NCBI RefSeq assembly: GCF_900059565.1
Contig: NZ_FIZW01000002.1
Span: 620,001 to 684,000 of the forward strand
Source: Murdochiella massiliensis
Lineage (GTDB): Bacteria; Bacillota; Clostridia; Tissierellales; Peptoniphilaceae
DNA length: 64,000 nucleotides
Direction: 5' to 3'
Numbering within the stretch: the stretch's first letter is position 1; every line of letters begins with the position of its first letter. Positions 39,339 through 47,895 of the stretch are shown piece by piece. The notes beneath the pieces were generated by a model. The model was not told the origin of the DNA. It was given only the letters and a program-made list of their open reading frames with translations, and ran no database searches. The translations under genes were made by a program, and so were the position numbers.

Positions 39339-40532
39339 TTACTTCGACAAACGCATGGTGTCCCGCGCGATCATCAGTTCCTCATTCGTCGGGATGACCC
39401 AGACCGCAATGGCCGAGTCCTCGGCGGAAATTTTCTTTTCCTTGGGCTTGCGTTGGCTATTTGTCTCTTTATCCAGCTTAACGCCCATAATCTCTAAACC
39501 TTTGCAGATGGCTGCGCGATCGTTTGCGCCGTTTTCACCGATACCTCCGGTAAAGGTAATCGCATCCACCCGTCCGAGGTCAGCCGCATAACCAGCCACT
39601 GTCTCCCGCACTCGCGCATGGAACATATCCAACGCCAGCTGTGCGCGTTCATTGCCTTCTGCTGAAGCGTTCTCCAGGTCACGGAAGTCGCTGGAAACGC
39701 CCGATACACCGGCCACACCGGATTGCTTGTTCATGATCGCATCCACTTCCTCCGCCGACTTGCCCAGGCGGGTCTGCATGAAGGTCACAATGGCGGGGTC
39801 GATGTCGCCGCAACGCGTTCCCATCGGTACGCCGGCAAGCGGCGTCTGCCCCATTGAGGTGATGTAGCTCTTGCCGTTTTTGACCGCCGTAACCGAAGAA
39901 CCGTTGCCCAGATGGCAAGAGATGATATTGAGCTCATCTACGGGAATATTCAACAGTTCGGAAGCCCGAAGCGTCACAAAATAATGGCTGGTTCCATGAA
40001 ATCCATAACGGCGAATCCCGTGATCGGTGTAGAGTTCATACGGAAGCGCATACATATAATTTTCCTTCGGCATGCTCTGATGAAATGCGGTATCAAACAC
40101 CGCGACATTCGGCTTCCCGGGAAGCGCTTCCTGTGCCGCTTTAATGCCTTGCAAGTTCGCCGGATTATGCAAGGGGCTGAACGGAATTACCTGTTCAATA
40201 GCCGCAATCACATCATCATCCACCAGAGTGGACTCTGTAAATTTTTCCCCGCCATGCACCACGCGATGGCCTACCGCGTCAATTTCTTGCATATCCTTGA
40301 TGACGCCATGTTTCGTATCCGTGAGGGCCTCAAAAACAAGATGGACCGCTTTGTTGTGGTCGGGAATGGCTGTCTCGTTGATCCATTCCTCTTCACCCAC
40401 TTCCTGCACCAGACGGGAGCCTTCAATACCGATGCGCTCAACCAGTCCCTTCGCCATCACTTCTTCGTTATCCATGTTAAACAGCTGATATTTAAGCGAT
40501 GAACTGCCGCAATTGATCACTAAAATTTTCAT
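39339..40532 (-). CDS. ackA: Acetate kinase
   Basis: A 397-aa ASKHA-fold kinase that turns acetyl phosphate and ADP into acetate and ATP, a main ATP source in fermentation. The start MKILVINCGSSSLKYQL and the motifs GFHGTSH, CHLGNGSS, MGTRCGDIDP and FTGGIGENG are all present. I begin at the ATG ending at 40532 (AGGAGAAG upstream); the longer frame adds 24 unrelated residues. No phosphotransacetylase gene is in view. Confidence 0.97.
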   Translation of the reverse strand: MKILVINCGSSSLKYQLFNMDNEEVMAKGLVERIGIEGSRLVQEVGEEEWINETAIPDHNKAVHLVFEALTDTKHGVIKDMQEIDAVGHRVVHGGEKFTESTLVDDDVIAAIEQVIPFSPLHNPANLQGIKAAQEALPGKPNVAVFDTAFHQSMPKENYMYALPYELYTDHGIRRYGFHGTSHYFVTLRASELLNIPVDELNIISCHLGNGSSVTAVKNGKSYITSMGQTPLAGVPMGTRCGDIDPAIVTFMQTRLGKSAEEVDAIMNKQSGVAGVSGVSSDFRDLENASAEGNERAQLALDMFHARVRETVAGYAADLGRVDAITFTGGIGENGANDRAAICKGLEIMGVKLDKETNSQRKPKEKKISAEDSAIAVWVIPTNEELMIARDTMRLSK

Positions 40533-40546
40533 TCTCTTCTCCTCTG

Positions 40547-40619
40547 TTTTTCCGCCGCGACGAGTGCGCCGCAGCACGCCGTCTTTTTTCGCCGCAATGA
40601 GCATGCCGCAGGCGTGCCC
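40547..40619. repeat. Imperfect direct duplication of about 37 bp, GC-rich
   Basis: Two units starting at 40547 and 40584 share TTTTT-CGCCGC-GAG-GCCGCAG. They fill the gap between ackA and the nucleotidyltransferase gene. A 12-bp palindrome (CGGTTGCAACCG) follows at about 40624. Confidence 0.6.
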
Positions 40620-40649
40620 TTACGGTTGCAACCGCTTCGCCGCGAAATG

Positions 40650-41564
40650 TTACTTCCAAAGCGGGGACGGATATACGCCGCGATCCACTAACGCTTTAAA
40701 GCCGGCCATCGCCGGTTCTTTATCCTCATGATAGGTCACGCCCATCCACGTATCATTCGTCGTTAAGACCTCAACGGACAATTTTCCCTCGGATAGTCCC
40801 GTCCCAACAGCAGTCGGCAACAGGGCTTCGGATTTCAACAGATTCTTCGGAACATCTTCACGGAAGAAACGCTCCAGGTCATTTTGCAAAAACGGGAGGA
40901 AAGCCGGATGGAATCCCCAGAAGTTCATGGAAACGACATTCTCACCATCAAGGTGTTGCTCGTTCCCGTTCTCATCGACAAAGCGCGCGCCGTCGCCTTC
41001 CTTGAAGAGTTTCGTGCGTTCAACAATTTGCACCAGCTTATCGTTTTCAACTTCACAGACGCCGCGCGAAACCGAGCCGTGCTCGGTGAGTGTATTCTTG
41101 ATCTTAAATCCCACCATGGCATGGTGATTCTCTTTGATCTTATCGGAAGTCATAAACGCATAAATTTTCCGGAATGCTTCTTTTCCATAATAGTCATCCG
41201 CATTGATCACGGCAAACGGCGCGTCAATGACGTCTTTTGCTGCACAAATGGCATGCGTCGTTCCCCACGGCTTTACCCTTCCTTCAGGAATAGTGAAGCC
41301 GTCCGGCACATCCTCAAGATCCTGATACACAATATTGATTTCCAGATTTTTCGGCAAATGATTGGTCAGAACTTCATCAAATGCCTCGCGGTTTTCTTCT
41401 TTGATGACAAAAATAAAGCGCTCAAAGCCCGCCTCAACGGCATCAAAAATCGAATAATCAATGATGATTTCGCCCGTCGGGCCCAGCGGATCAATCTGCT
41501 TCAGACCACCGTAGCGTGAGCCCATGCCGGCAGCAAGCACCAACAGTATCGGTTTGTTTTTCAT
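40650..41564 (-). CDS. Sugar-phosphate nucleotidyltransferase family protein
   Basis: A 304-aa nucleotidyltransferase. The activating loop LAAGMGSRYGGLKQIDPLGPTGE is clear, as are the metal-binding INADDYYG (about 118) and the WGTTHAI block. The fold is that of GalU/RmlA enzymes, but the sequence lacks the strict GalU pattern, so the sugar and nucleotide are open. Likely use: activated sugars for wall or surface polymers. It starts about 130 bp from the divergent AI-2E transporter gene. Confidence 0.85.
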   Translation of the reverse strand: MKNKPILLVLAAGMGSRYGGLKQIDPLGPTGEIIIDYSIFDAVEAGFERFIFVIKEENREAFDEVLTNHLPKNLEINIVYQDLEDVPDGFTIPEGRVKPWGTTHAICAAKDVIDAPFAVINADDYYGKEAFRKIYAFMTSDKIKENHHAMVGFKIKNTLTEHGSVSRGVCEVENDKLVQIVERTKLFKEGDGARFVDENGNEQHLDGENVVSMNFWGFHPAFLPFLQNDLERFFREDVPKNLLKSEALLPTAVGTGLSEGKLSVEVLTTNDTWMGVTYHEDKEPAMAGFKALVDRGVYPSPLWK

Positions 41565-41697
41565 GTCCCCCCCTTTTACGCTCTATTTTCCTTTGGTTGT
41601 TTTTCACTTTTTATGATAGCACAAAATGGCAATTTATCGCAGACGAAACCCGGGAAGCTATGGTAGAATTAAGCAATGAGCCAGAAAGGAAATAGAC

Positions 41698-42876
41698 ATG
41701 AAGCTGACGCCGGAACAGAAAAAAATCGTCATTATCGGAATGCAGATTGCCGCTTTTGCTATCGCTATTGCGTTCCTGTTTTTCAATTTGCCCGTGCTTT
41801 GGAATATGTTTTTAACCTTTCTTGGCATGATTCAGCCTTTCCTCATCGGTCTGTCCATTGCCTTTATCGTGAACATTCCTATGCGGCGCATTGAATCGCT
41901 CATCGGCCGTCTTCCTCTCGGACCGATGATCACGCGTGTGCTTTCCATGCTCATTGCATATGCCATTATTTTTGCATTTGTCTTTCTCACCTTCGCCGTC
42001 ATCATTCCGAACGTCATTACATCGATGCAACTTTTTATTCACGCCATCCCGGATGTGTTGCGTGCTGCGCGCTCCTTCGTTCAGCATGCCGATTGGCTCG
42101 GTTCGCTGAAAGAGAGCATCAATGACGCCATCAATCAGGTGATCAACAATGTAAATAATCTTACGCTTCAAGAGTTCATCAACACGTATTTTAAGGGTGT
42201 GGATCTGCAGGCGTTGATTTCACAGTTTGCACAGAATATCCTTACGCAACTCGGATCCGTGCTGAATATTACCATGTCGGCTCTGATCTCTTTCATTTTT
42301 TCCATCTATGCCCTACTCAGCAAGGAAAAGTTAAGTCGCGCCGCGAAGCGCATCATCTATACCTTCCTCAGTGAACGTCACGCCGATACCGTTATGTACG
42401 TCTCCTATACGGCATTCGACAGTTTTTATAATTTCTTTACGGGGCAGTTCCTTGAGGCCATCCTGCTGGGCACGATGAACTATGTGGGCATGAACCTTCT
42501 GGGCATGGAATATTCGCTGATGGTCTCGCTTATGGTGATGATGGGCGCACTGATTCCGCTCGTTGGCGCCTTCTTGTCCGGCCTTCTCGGCGCCTTCACG
42601 TTGCTGACCATTTCGCCCCTGCACGCGGCGACCTATCTCGTCTTTCTCATTTGTTTGCAACAGCTTGAGGGCAACATCATCTATCCGCGTGTCGTTGGCC
42701 AGCAAACCGGCCTTCCGGGCATCCTTGTGCTTCTCGCTGTTCTCGTGGGTGCAGCCAGTTTCGGCTTTGTCGGTATGTTCCTCTTTGTCCCATTGGTCTC
42801 TACCGTGCATACGCTTTTAATGGACTACACCGATCGACGCATTGCGGAAAAACGGTTGAATCTGGAGCGAAAGTAA
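41698..42876 (+). CDS. AI-2E-family membrane transporter
   Basis: A 392-aa integral membrane protein with about eight helices. It has the family pattern of an N-terminal pair of helices, a soluble helical insert (about 115-190, rich in Asn/Gln: NDAINQVINNVNNL) and C-terminal helices with GALIPLVGAFLSG, LQQLEGNIIYPRVVG and GFVGMFLFVP. Members have been linked to AI-2 export and, in other bacteria, to Na+/H+ exchange, so the substrate should be left open. AGAAAGG precedes the ATG; a terminator follows. Confidence 0.9.
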   Translation: MKLTPEQKKIVIIGMQIAAFAIAIAFLFFNLPVLWNMFLTFLGMIQPFLIGLSIAFIVNIPMRRIESLIGRLPLGPMITRVLSMLIAYAIIFAFVFLTFAVIIPNVITSMQLFIHAIPDVLRAARSFVQHADWLGSLKESINDAINQVINNVNNLTLQEFINTYFKGVDLQALISQFAQNILTQLGSVLNITMSALISFIFSIYALLSKEKLSRAAKRIIYTFLSERHADTVMYVSYTAFDSFYNFFTGQFLEAILLGTMNYVGMNLLGMEYSLMVSLMVMMGALIPLVGAFLSGLLGAFTLLTISPLHAATYLVFLICLQQLEGNIIYPRVVGQQTGLPGILVLLAVLVGAASFGFVGMFLFVPLVSTVHTLLMDYTDRRIAEKRLNLERK

Positions 42877-42880
42877 AATA

Positions 42881-42920
42881 AAACAAAGCACCCGGCGAGA
42901 ATACGTCGAGTGCTTTGTTT
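42881..42920. terminator. Bidirectional terminator after the AI-2E transporter gene
   Basis: Arms AAACAAAGCAC (42881-42891) and GTGCTTTGTTT (42910-42920) close an 11-bp stem with a further CGGCG/CGTCG inner pair. It serves the plus gene before it and the minus gene after it. Confidence 0.88.
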
Positions 42921-42935
42921 ATGCTCTTTGCTTGA

Positions 42936-43592
42936 TTATAAATCTTTAAACAATAGAGGATCATCCGGCTGGCATATCAAAGATGTCACAAAAGTGTAGG
43001 AATCTGCGATTGGCTGAACCAAGTCTTGTTTAAAATAAAAACTGATATTAATCAAAAAGAGCTCATCTACAGGAAACGGTGCGGTTGGGTTTTCCAACGC
43101 AATCTCATACGTTCTGTTCCCATAGAACGTGACTTCCATATTTTCTTCTTTTGCGACGAGGCGAACTTGCGGTCCGCCTTCCGTGTTGATCGTGCCGTCC
43201 ACTTTACATTTCAGCGTGCCATTTACCTGTTTTTTTGCGATCATATTGAGCATTTCGGGCTTAGGGACAATCTCCACTTTGACTAGGAAATTTTTTCCTT
43301 CTTCATCATAATGCACCTCCAAGAGGTTGATTGCGGAGAGAACCGCTCTTGCTGACAACGTCATCATTTGTTCCGACTCTTGCTGTTTAGGCACGGAAGA
43401 GGACGACATCACCACTTCTTCGGATGTCTCCTCGGACTTTGCTTCCGCAGAAGCAATCGCCTGCGATGTGTTGTCTTCATTCTGACGTTTTTCGGTTTTC
43501 GATAACATTCCTTTTGCGAGAAAAACACCGACAAGAACAACAATGACGATGAGAAAAAGATAATGTATTGGAAGTTTTTTTTCATTCCTCAT
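42936..43592 (-). CDS. Hypothetical membrane-anchored extracellular protein
   Basis: A 218-aa protein that I do not recognise. One membrane helix (IHYLFLIVIVVLVGVFL, about residues 9-25) is followed by a Ser/Glu/Lys-rich stalk (about 30-75), then a compact beta-rich domain (about 80-210: LLEVHYDEEGKNFLVKVEIVPKP, TLKCKVDG, MEVTFYGNRTYEIAL). Topology suggests an outward-facing domain. An AGAGGA site precedes the ATG. It ends at a bidirectional terminator and lies 88 bp after the AAA-family ATPase gene. Confidence 0.75.
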   Translation of the reverse strand: MRNEKKLPIHYLFLIVIVVLVGVFLAKGMLSKTEKRQNEDNTSQAIASAEAKSEETSEEVVMSSSSVPKQQESEQMMTLSARAVLSAINLLEVHYDEEGKNFLVKVEIVPKPEMLNMIAKKQVNGTLKCKVDGTINTEGGPQVRLVAKEENMEVTFYGNRTYEIALENPTAPFPVDELFLINISFYFKQDLVQPIADSYTFVTSLICQPDDPLLFKDL

Positions 43593-43680
43593 TCCTCTTG
43601 CCCCCTCTCTTCAAAAATTCTTCCTCTTGCTTGGTCTGAACGACACTCCCCAAAGATTGCTATCTCCCTCTCTTGTTTTG

Positions 43681-44964
43681 TTATGGCCGTAAGGAAGTAA
43701 TCGGTACAACATAAATCCCCGTCTTGGGATCCTTGATTACCGCTTCGCCATGACCGACAAGCACACATAGATACGCCGGCTTTTTCTTGACATTCTCTTG
43801 AAAGCGACAAAGGCTTTCTATTGCTTCCTGAACGCTGCCATCGCTAAGCTTAATTTCAAATGCAGAATAGCGACCGTCTTTAAATTCAATAATTGCATCC
43901 ACTTCATCGCCGGAGATATTATCCCGAAAATGATACAACCGCCCGTCCAGATATTGGGCATAGATTCGCAAGTCTCTTTCCACCAATGCTTCAAAAAGCA
44001 AGCCGAAGGTTTCATGATCATACAATAATTTCTCTACCGTTAAGTGCAAACTTGCACAGCATAACGAAGGGTCAACCAGGTGCCGTTTCGCTGTTTTCCC
44101 GACTCTTGCAGAGGAACGATAGTTGACGGAAAAAGCCTCCTGATTTGCGATAAGAAAGAGGCTGTCTAAAACGCCCAAATAATCCGATAGCGTCGTTCTG
44201 CTTTCAATGAGTGCTTCCTGATTTTCGACCTCTTCAATATCTTTGATGAGTGTATTTATACCCGCAATGGTGGATTCATTTCGCGAAAGGGAACGAAGTA
44301 GCATACGCATCTTCTCCGGACTTCTCTCTTTCGTTTGACGCTCATGCATGTCTGTTTCGAGAATAGCAGAAAGATAGCTTTCCGGAATGATTCCGATGTC
44401 TTCTTTAGCTACCGTTAAATTTTCCGGCCATCCTCCACGAACGATGTAATGCGCCAATTCATCCAGTTCAACCTTACGTACATAACCTTCTTGAACGTGT
44501 CCTTCCAACATTTCAGAAAGGGAAGCTTCTCCTGTTGATTCTCCTGACTCATAGAGGCTCATCGGATCCATGCGAAGCGATGCGATTCTTCCGGTTCCGG
44601 AATGAAAGACCTCATCTTCCCCCTCATCTGTATGCAATGTAGTCGAACCGGTTAAAATAAATTTTCCTTTTCCATGGTCTCTATCGCATTCATGGCGCAC
44701 AGCATCCCAAATCGAAGGAACCACTTGCCATTCATCAATCAGCTGCGGAAATTTTCCGGTAAAAATGTATTTTGGATCCACCTTTGCCAAATTGCGCTGG
44801 CTTTTTTCGGTCATAAAGGTAACGCTTTGTGCATGATGTAGGCCGGTCCATGTTTTCCCGCACCATTTCGGGCCCTCGAGACAGAGAGCACCGAACACCC
44901 GTAAGTATTTCTCCATCTTCTTATCGATTAAGCGCGGAATGTAGTTTTCTTTAGTCAGCGGCAC
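43681..44964 (-). CDS. AAA_14/DUF4143 family ATPase
   Basis: A 427-aa protein of the AAA_14 plus DUF4143 family. Walker A is LEGPKWCGKTWT (about residue 30), Walker B is PQLIDEWQ and sensor 1 is FILTGSTT. The C-terminal DUF4143 part ends with a nuclease-like strand pattern (GDEVDAIIEFKDGRYSAFEIKL). Such genes are common, often scattered and patchy in anaerobes, and have no settled role. The start is a GTG at 44964 with AGGGGGTGA upstream. Directly ahead lies a 23-bp repeat array. Confidence 0.88.
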   Translation of the reverse strand: MPLTKENYIPRLIDKKMEKYLRVFGALCLEGPKWCGKTWTGLHHAQSVTFMTEKSQRNLAKVDPKYIFTGKFPQLIDEWQVVPSIWDAVRHECDRDHGKGKFILTGSTTLHTDEGEDEVFHSGTGRIASLRMDPMSLYESGESTGEASLSEMLEGHVQEGYVRKVELDELAHYIVRGGWPENLTVAKEDIGIIPESYLSAILETDMHERQTKERSPEKMRMLLRSLSRNESTIAGINTLIKDIEEVENQEALIESRTTLSDYLGVLDSLFLIANQEAFSVNYRSSARVGKTAKRHLVDPSLCCASLHLTVEKLLYDHETFGLLFEALVERDLRIYAQYLDGRLYHFRDNISGDEVDAIIEFKDGRYSAFEIKLSDGSVQEAIESLCRFQENVKKKPAYLCVLVGHGEAVIKDPKTGIYVVPITSLRP

Positions 44965-45001
44965 GCAATCACCCCCTATTCATCATTAGCGTATCACGTC
45001 A

Positions 45002-45116
45002 CTGGTCACTTTTCAATCATTTCGCTAGTCACTTTTCAGTCGTTTCGCTGGTCACTTTTCAGTCTTTTCACTGGTCACTTTTCAGTCGTTTCACTGGTCA
45101 CTTTTCAATCGTTTTG
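45002..45116. repeat. Five-copy tandem repeat of exactly 23 bp (CTGGTCACTTTTCAGTCG)
   Basis: Units at 45002, 45025, 45048, 45071 and 45094, each 23 bp with no indel and few substitutions. The array lies between the start of the AAA_14 gene and the terminator of the Sel1-repeat gene, so it may be in the leader or promoter region of the former. Confidence 0.92.
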
Positions 45117-45129
45117 TTAAGACACAGAA

Positions 45130-45161
45130 AAAGACCGAAGCTTGGATTCGCTCCGGTCTTT
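45130..45161 (-). terminator. Terminator of the glmS / Sel1-repeat transcript
   Basis: A hairpin (AAGACCG with CGGTCTT, extended by GAGC/GCTT pairing) followed on the minus strand by a T run, about 20 bp after the Sel1-repeat gene stop. Confidence 0.78.
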
Positions 45162-45182
45162 CTTCTACTCTTTCAACTTTAC

Positions 45183-45917
45183 TTATTCGCGCTCATTGAG
45201 CAGTTCCAAAAACGCCAGCATTTTCTGTGCTTCTTCCGTACGGTTGGTTTGTTGCGCCAGCGCTTCCCTCACCCAACGCTCAGCCTGCTTGAAATCCGTC
45301 GCCACACCGCGACCTTCGATCAAATCGTAGGCCACTTCCATCATCGCATTGGGATCACCGTTGTCCGCGCGTTTCATATCCGTCTGCACCTCAAGATTAG
45401 TGGTCAACGGAGCAAAAAAGCCGTCGACATCCTCACCGAAAGGCGAAATGGCCATTTTCATAATTTCAAACGCACGTTCGTCCGTCCACGTGGAAAAGTC
45501 CTTCTCCTCGGGCGAAAGCAGATCCGCTGACAGCAGTTGATCACATGCCGTCTGATAGATATGCTGCGTCATCCAAAGCATATCGATCTGCTCTTCTGTC
45601 ATATCATAGTGCTTGGTTAAACTGGACAGCGCTCCGCTGATACTCGGATCGCGCTCCAGGCCGGTATACGGCTGGCGAAACACCAGATAAAAAAGCGCAC
45701 GAAAACCGAGGCCGGAAAGATCCGGACCTTCTTCCCCCGGCAAAAGCTGCACGTCTTTCGCGTCCTGCTCTTCCTTGAGAATGGAAAGAATATAATGTTC
45801 CGCTTCCTTATCGTCCATATCATCCCCGATAGCTCCGCTCAGTGCACGGCAAAGCACCGGTTGCACAGCGAGCACACAGGCATCATGGATCAATTGGGGA
45901 AAAGTATAGGTAATCAA
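45183..45917 (-). CDS. Hypothetical protein with a C-terminal Sel1-like repeat
   Basis: A 244-aa acidic cytosolic protein with no signal peptide or membrane segment. The C-terminal 50 residues (NGDPNAMMEVAYDLIEGRGVA plus DFKQAERWVREAL) look like one Sel1/TPR-type repeat; the rest is helical and not recognised. The start is a TTG at 45917 with AAGGAG six bases upstream. It follows glmS by 100 bp without a terminator between, so the two may share an mRNA. Confidence 0.75.
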   Translation of the reverse strand: MITYTFPQLIHDACVLAVQPVLCRALSGAIGDDMDDKEAEHYILSILKEEQDAKDVQLLPGEEGPDLSGLGFRALFYLVFRQPYTGLERDPSISGALSSLTKHYDMTEEQIDMLWMTQHIYQTACDQLLSADLLSPEEKDFSTWTDERAFEIMKMAISPFGEDVDGFFAPLTTNLEVQTDMKRADNGDPNAMMEVAYDLIEGRGVATDFKQAERWVREALAQQTNRTEEAQKMLAFLELLNERE

Positions 45918-46017
45918 CGTTTGCTCCTTTTGTTCAGAGAATGCATGGAGATGATTGTTCCTTGCACTTCAACTCACACTGAGACCGGGGTTAAGCTACG
46001 CCAAACCCATAGACGGA

Positions 46018-47850
46018 TTATTCGACCGTCACACTCTTGGCCAGGTTTCGCGGCTTATCCACATCCAATCCGCGCAGCGTGGATTCATAGTACGCTAAAA
46101 GCTGCATCGGCAAAACCGAGAGGCTGTTCGCCCACAGTGGATGAATGGCCGGAATGGTGATCACCTGCCCTACATCCTCAAAGCCTTCCATTCCCTCCAT
46201 AATCAAGGTGGTGACGTCTCCGCCGCGCGTCTTTACTTCCAACAGATTGGATCGCGTTTTTTCCATTAGATCGGTCTGCGTGGCAATACCGATTACAGGC
46301 GTTCCGTCTTCAATGAGGCTGATGGTACCGTGTTTCAATTCTCCTGCGGCATATGCTTCGGAATGCAGATACGATACTTCTTTGAGCTTTAGGCTCGCTT
46401 CCAAGCAGCCGGCATAATCCACGCCGCGGCCGACAAAGAACATATGCTCCTTATCGAGGAAACGCTCCGCCGCCTTACGATACGATTCTTCTTCACGCAA
46501 TATCGCATCCATTTTACGCGGAAGCGTCTTCAATTCGCCGATCAGTTCCTGTGCCTTTTCTTCGGTTAAGCGCTTATGATGCAGGGCCAAATCCAGTGCA
46601 AACAAATCCATCACCAACAGCTGACAACTGTAGGCTTTCGTCGTGGCAACCGCAATCTCCGGACCGGCCACCGTATAGATGACACGCTCGGCTTCACGCG
46701 CAATCGAGGAGCCGACCACATTGACGATGGCCAATGTGGAAGCACCCAGCGCCTGTGCTTCGCGCAAAGCGGCCAGCGAATCGGCGGTTTCCCCGGATTG
46801 GGAAATGATGATAACCAAATCTTTATCCGACAGGATGGGATGACGATAACGAAATTCTGAAGCGATATCTGTTTCTACCGGAATACGGGCGAGCGATTCC
46901 ACCACATACTTGGACACACAGGCCACGTGATACGCCGAACCGCAGGCAACAATATGGATGCGATTGAAAGAATCGTAAAAATCGGGCGTCAGCTTTGCGC
47001 CTTCAAAGCGGATCCAACCGTTAAGATCCACAAAATGGCGCAGTGCATTGGCGATCACCACCGGCTGCTCATGAATTTCTTTGAGCATAAAATGGTCATA
47101 TCCGCCTTTCTCCGCCGCCGCAACATCCCAATCAATGTGTTGTTTCGGCACGGTAACGACATGTCCCTCAGCATCAAAAAAGGTTATGCCTTCACGTGTT
47201 AACCGCGCAATCTGGTCATCTTCCATGTAATATACATCACGAGTGTGTTTCAAAATGGCCGGCACGTCGGACGCCAAGAAACTTGCGCCTTCTCTTACCC
47301 CCAAAATCATGGGCGAATTTTTGCGCATGACCCAAATTTCACCCGGACGATCCTGAAACAAAATAGCCAGCGCATACGAGCCGTGAATGTGTGCCTTGGC
47401 CGCTTTCAACGCCTCTAAGGGGTCGGCTTTTTCGCCATAATAATAATCGATCAGCTTAATGCAGACCTCGGTATCCGTTTCGGAATAGAACGTATAACCC
47501 TTCTCGGTCAGTTCTTTTTTGATTTCTTTGAAATTCTCAATAATGCCGTTGTGCACCCCGACAACGCGATCGTCTGCGGAATAATGCGGATGGGCATTGT
47601 TGCGCGTAGATTCCCCATGCGTCGCCCAACGCGTATGGCCGATGCCCTCGGTTCCCGAAGGCTTTTCCTCCGCGATACGCTTTTCCAAATTGACCAGGCG
47701 TCCTTTTTCTTTGATCACATCAAAAGCGCCGGCATCATTGCGTATGGCGACACCCGCTGAATCATATCCGCGATATTCCAACTTTTTTAATCCGTCCATC
47801 AGTACGTCGACGGCGGATGCTTTTCCGACATAACCTACAATGCCACACAT
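46018..47850 (-). CDS. glmS: Glutamine--fructose-6-phosphate aminotransferase (isomerizing)
   Basis: A 610-aa enzyme that makes glucosamine-6-phosphate, the entry to wall amino sugars. Met1-Cys2 (CGIVGYVG) supplies the catalytic Cys of the N-terminal glutaminase domain, with GHTRWATHG and HNGIIEN. Two SIS domains follow (CGSAYHVACVSKYVVE and the C-terminal FVGRGVDYAGCLEASLKLKE), ending in the usual KSVTVE. No glmS ribozyme is visible in the short upstream gap. AGGAGG precedes the ATG. Confidence 0.97.
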   Translation of the reverse strand: MCGIVGYVGKASAVDVLMDGLKKLEYRGYDSAGVAIRNDAGAFDVIKEKGRLVNLEKRIAEEKPSGTEGIGHTRWATHGESTRNNAHPHYSADDRVVGVHNGIIENFKEIKKELTEKGYTFYSETDTEVCIKLIDYYYGEKADPLEALKAAKAHIHGSYALAILFQDRPGEIWVMRKNSPMILGVREGASFLASDVPAILKHTRDVYYMEDDQIARLTREGITFFDAEGHVVTVPKQHIDWDVAAAEKGGYDHFMLKEIHEQPVVIANALRHFVDLNGWIRFEGAKLTPDFYDSFNRIHIVACGSAYHVACVSKYVVESLARIPVETDIASEFRYRHPILSDKDLVIIISQSGETADSLAALREAQALGASTLAIVNVVGSSIAREAERVIYTVAGPEIAVATTKAYSCQLLVMDLFALDLALHHKRLTEEKAQELIGELKTLPRKMDAILREEESYRKAAERFLDKEHMFFVGRGVDYAGCLEASLKLKEVSYLHSEAYAAGELKHGTISLIEDGTPVIGIATQTDLMEKTRSNLLEVKTRGGDVTTLIMEGMEGFEDVGQVITIPAIHPLWANSLSVLPMQLLAYYESTLRGLDVDKPRNLAKSVTVE

Positions 47851-47895
47851 AGTTTCCTCCTGAAAAAGATGCTCTGCACCTTCGCTTGCATTTTA

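Noticed and set aside
47851..47895. glmS ribozyme
   Set aside because: The gap upstream of glmS is only 45 bp and holds just a ribosome site, too short for the ribozyme.
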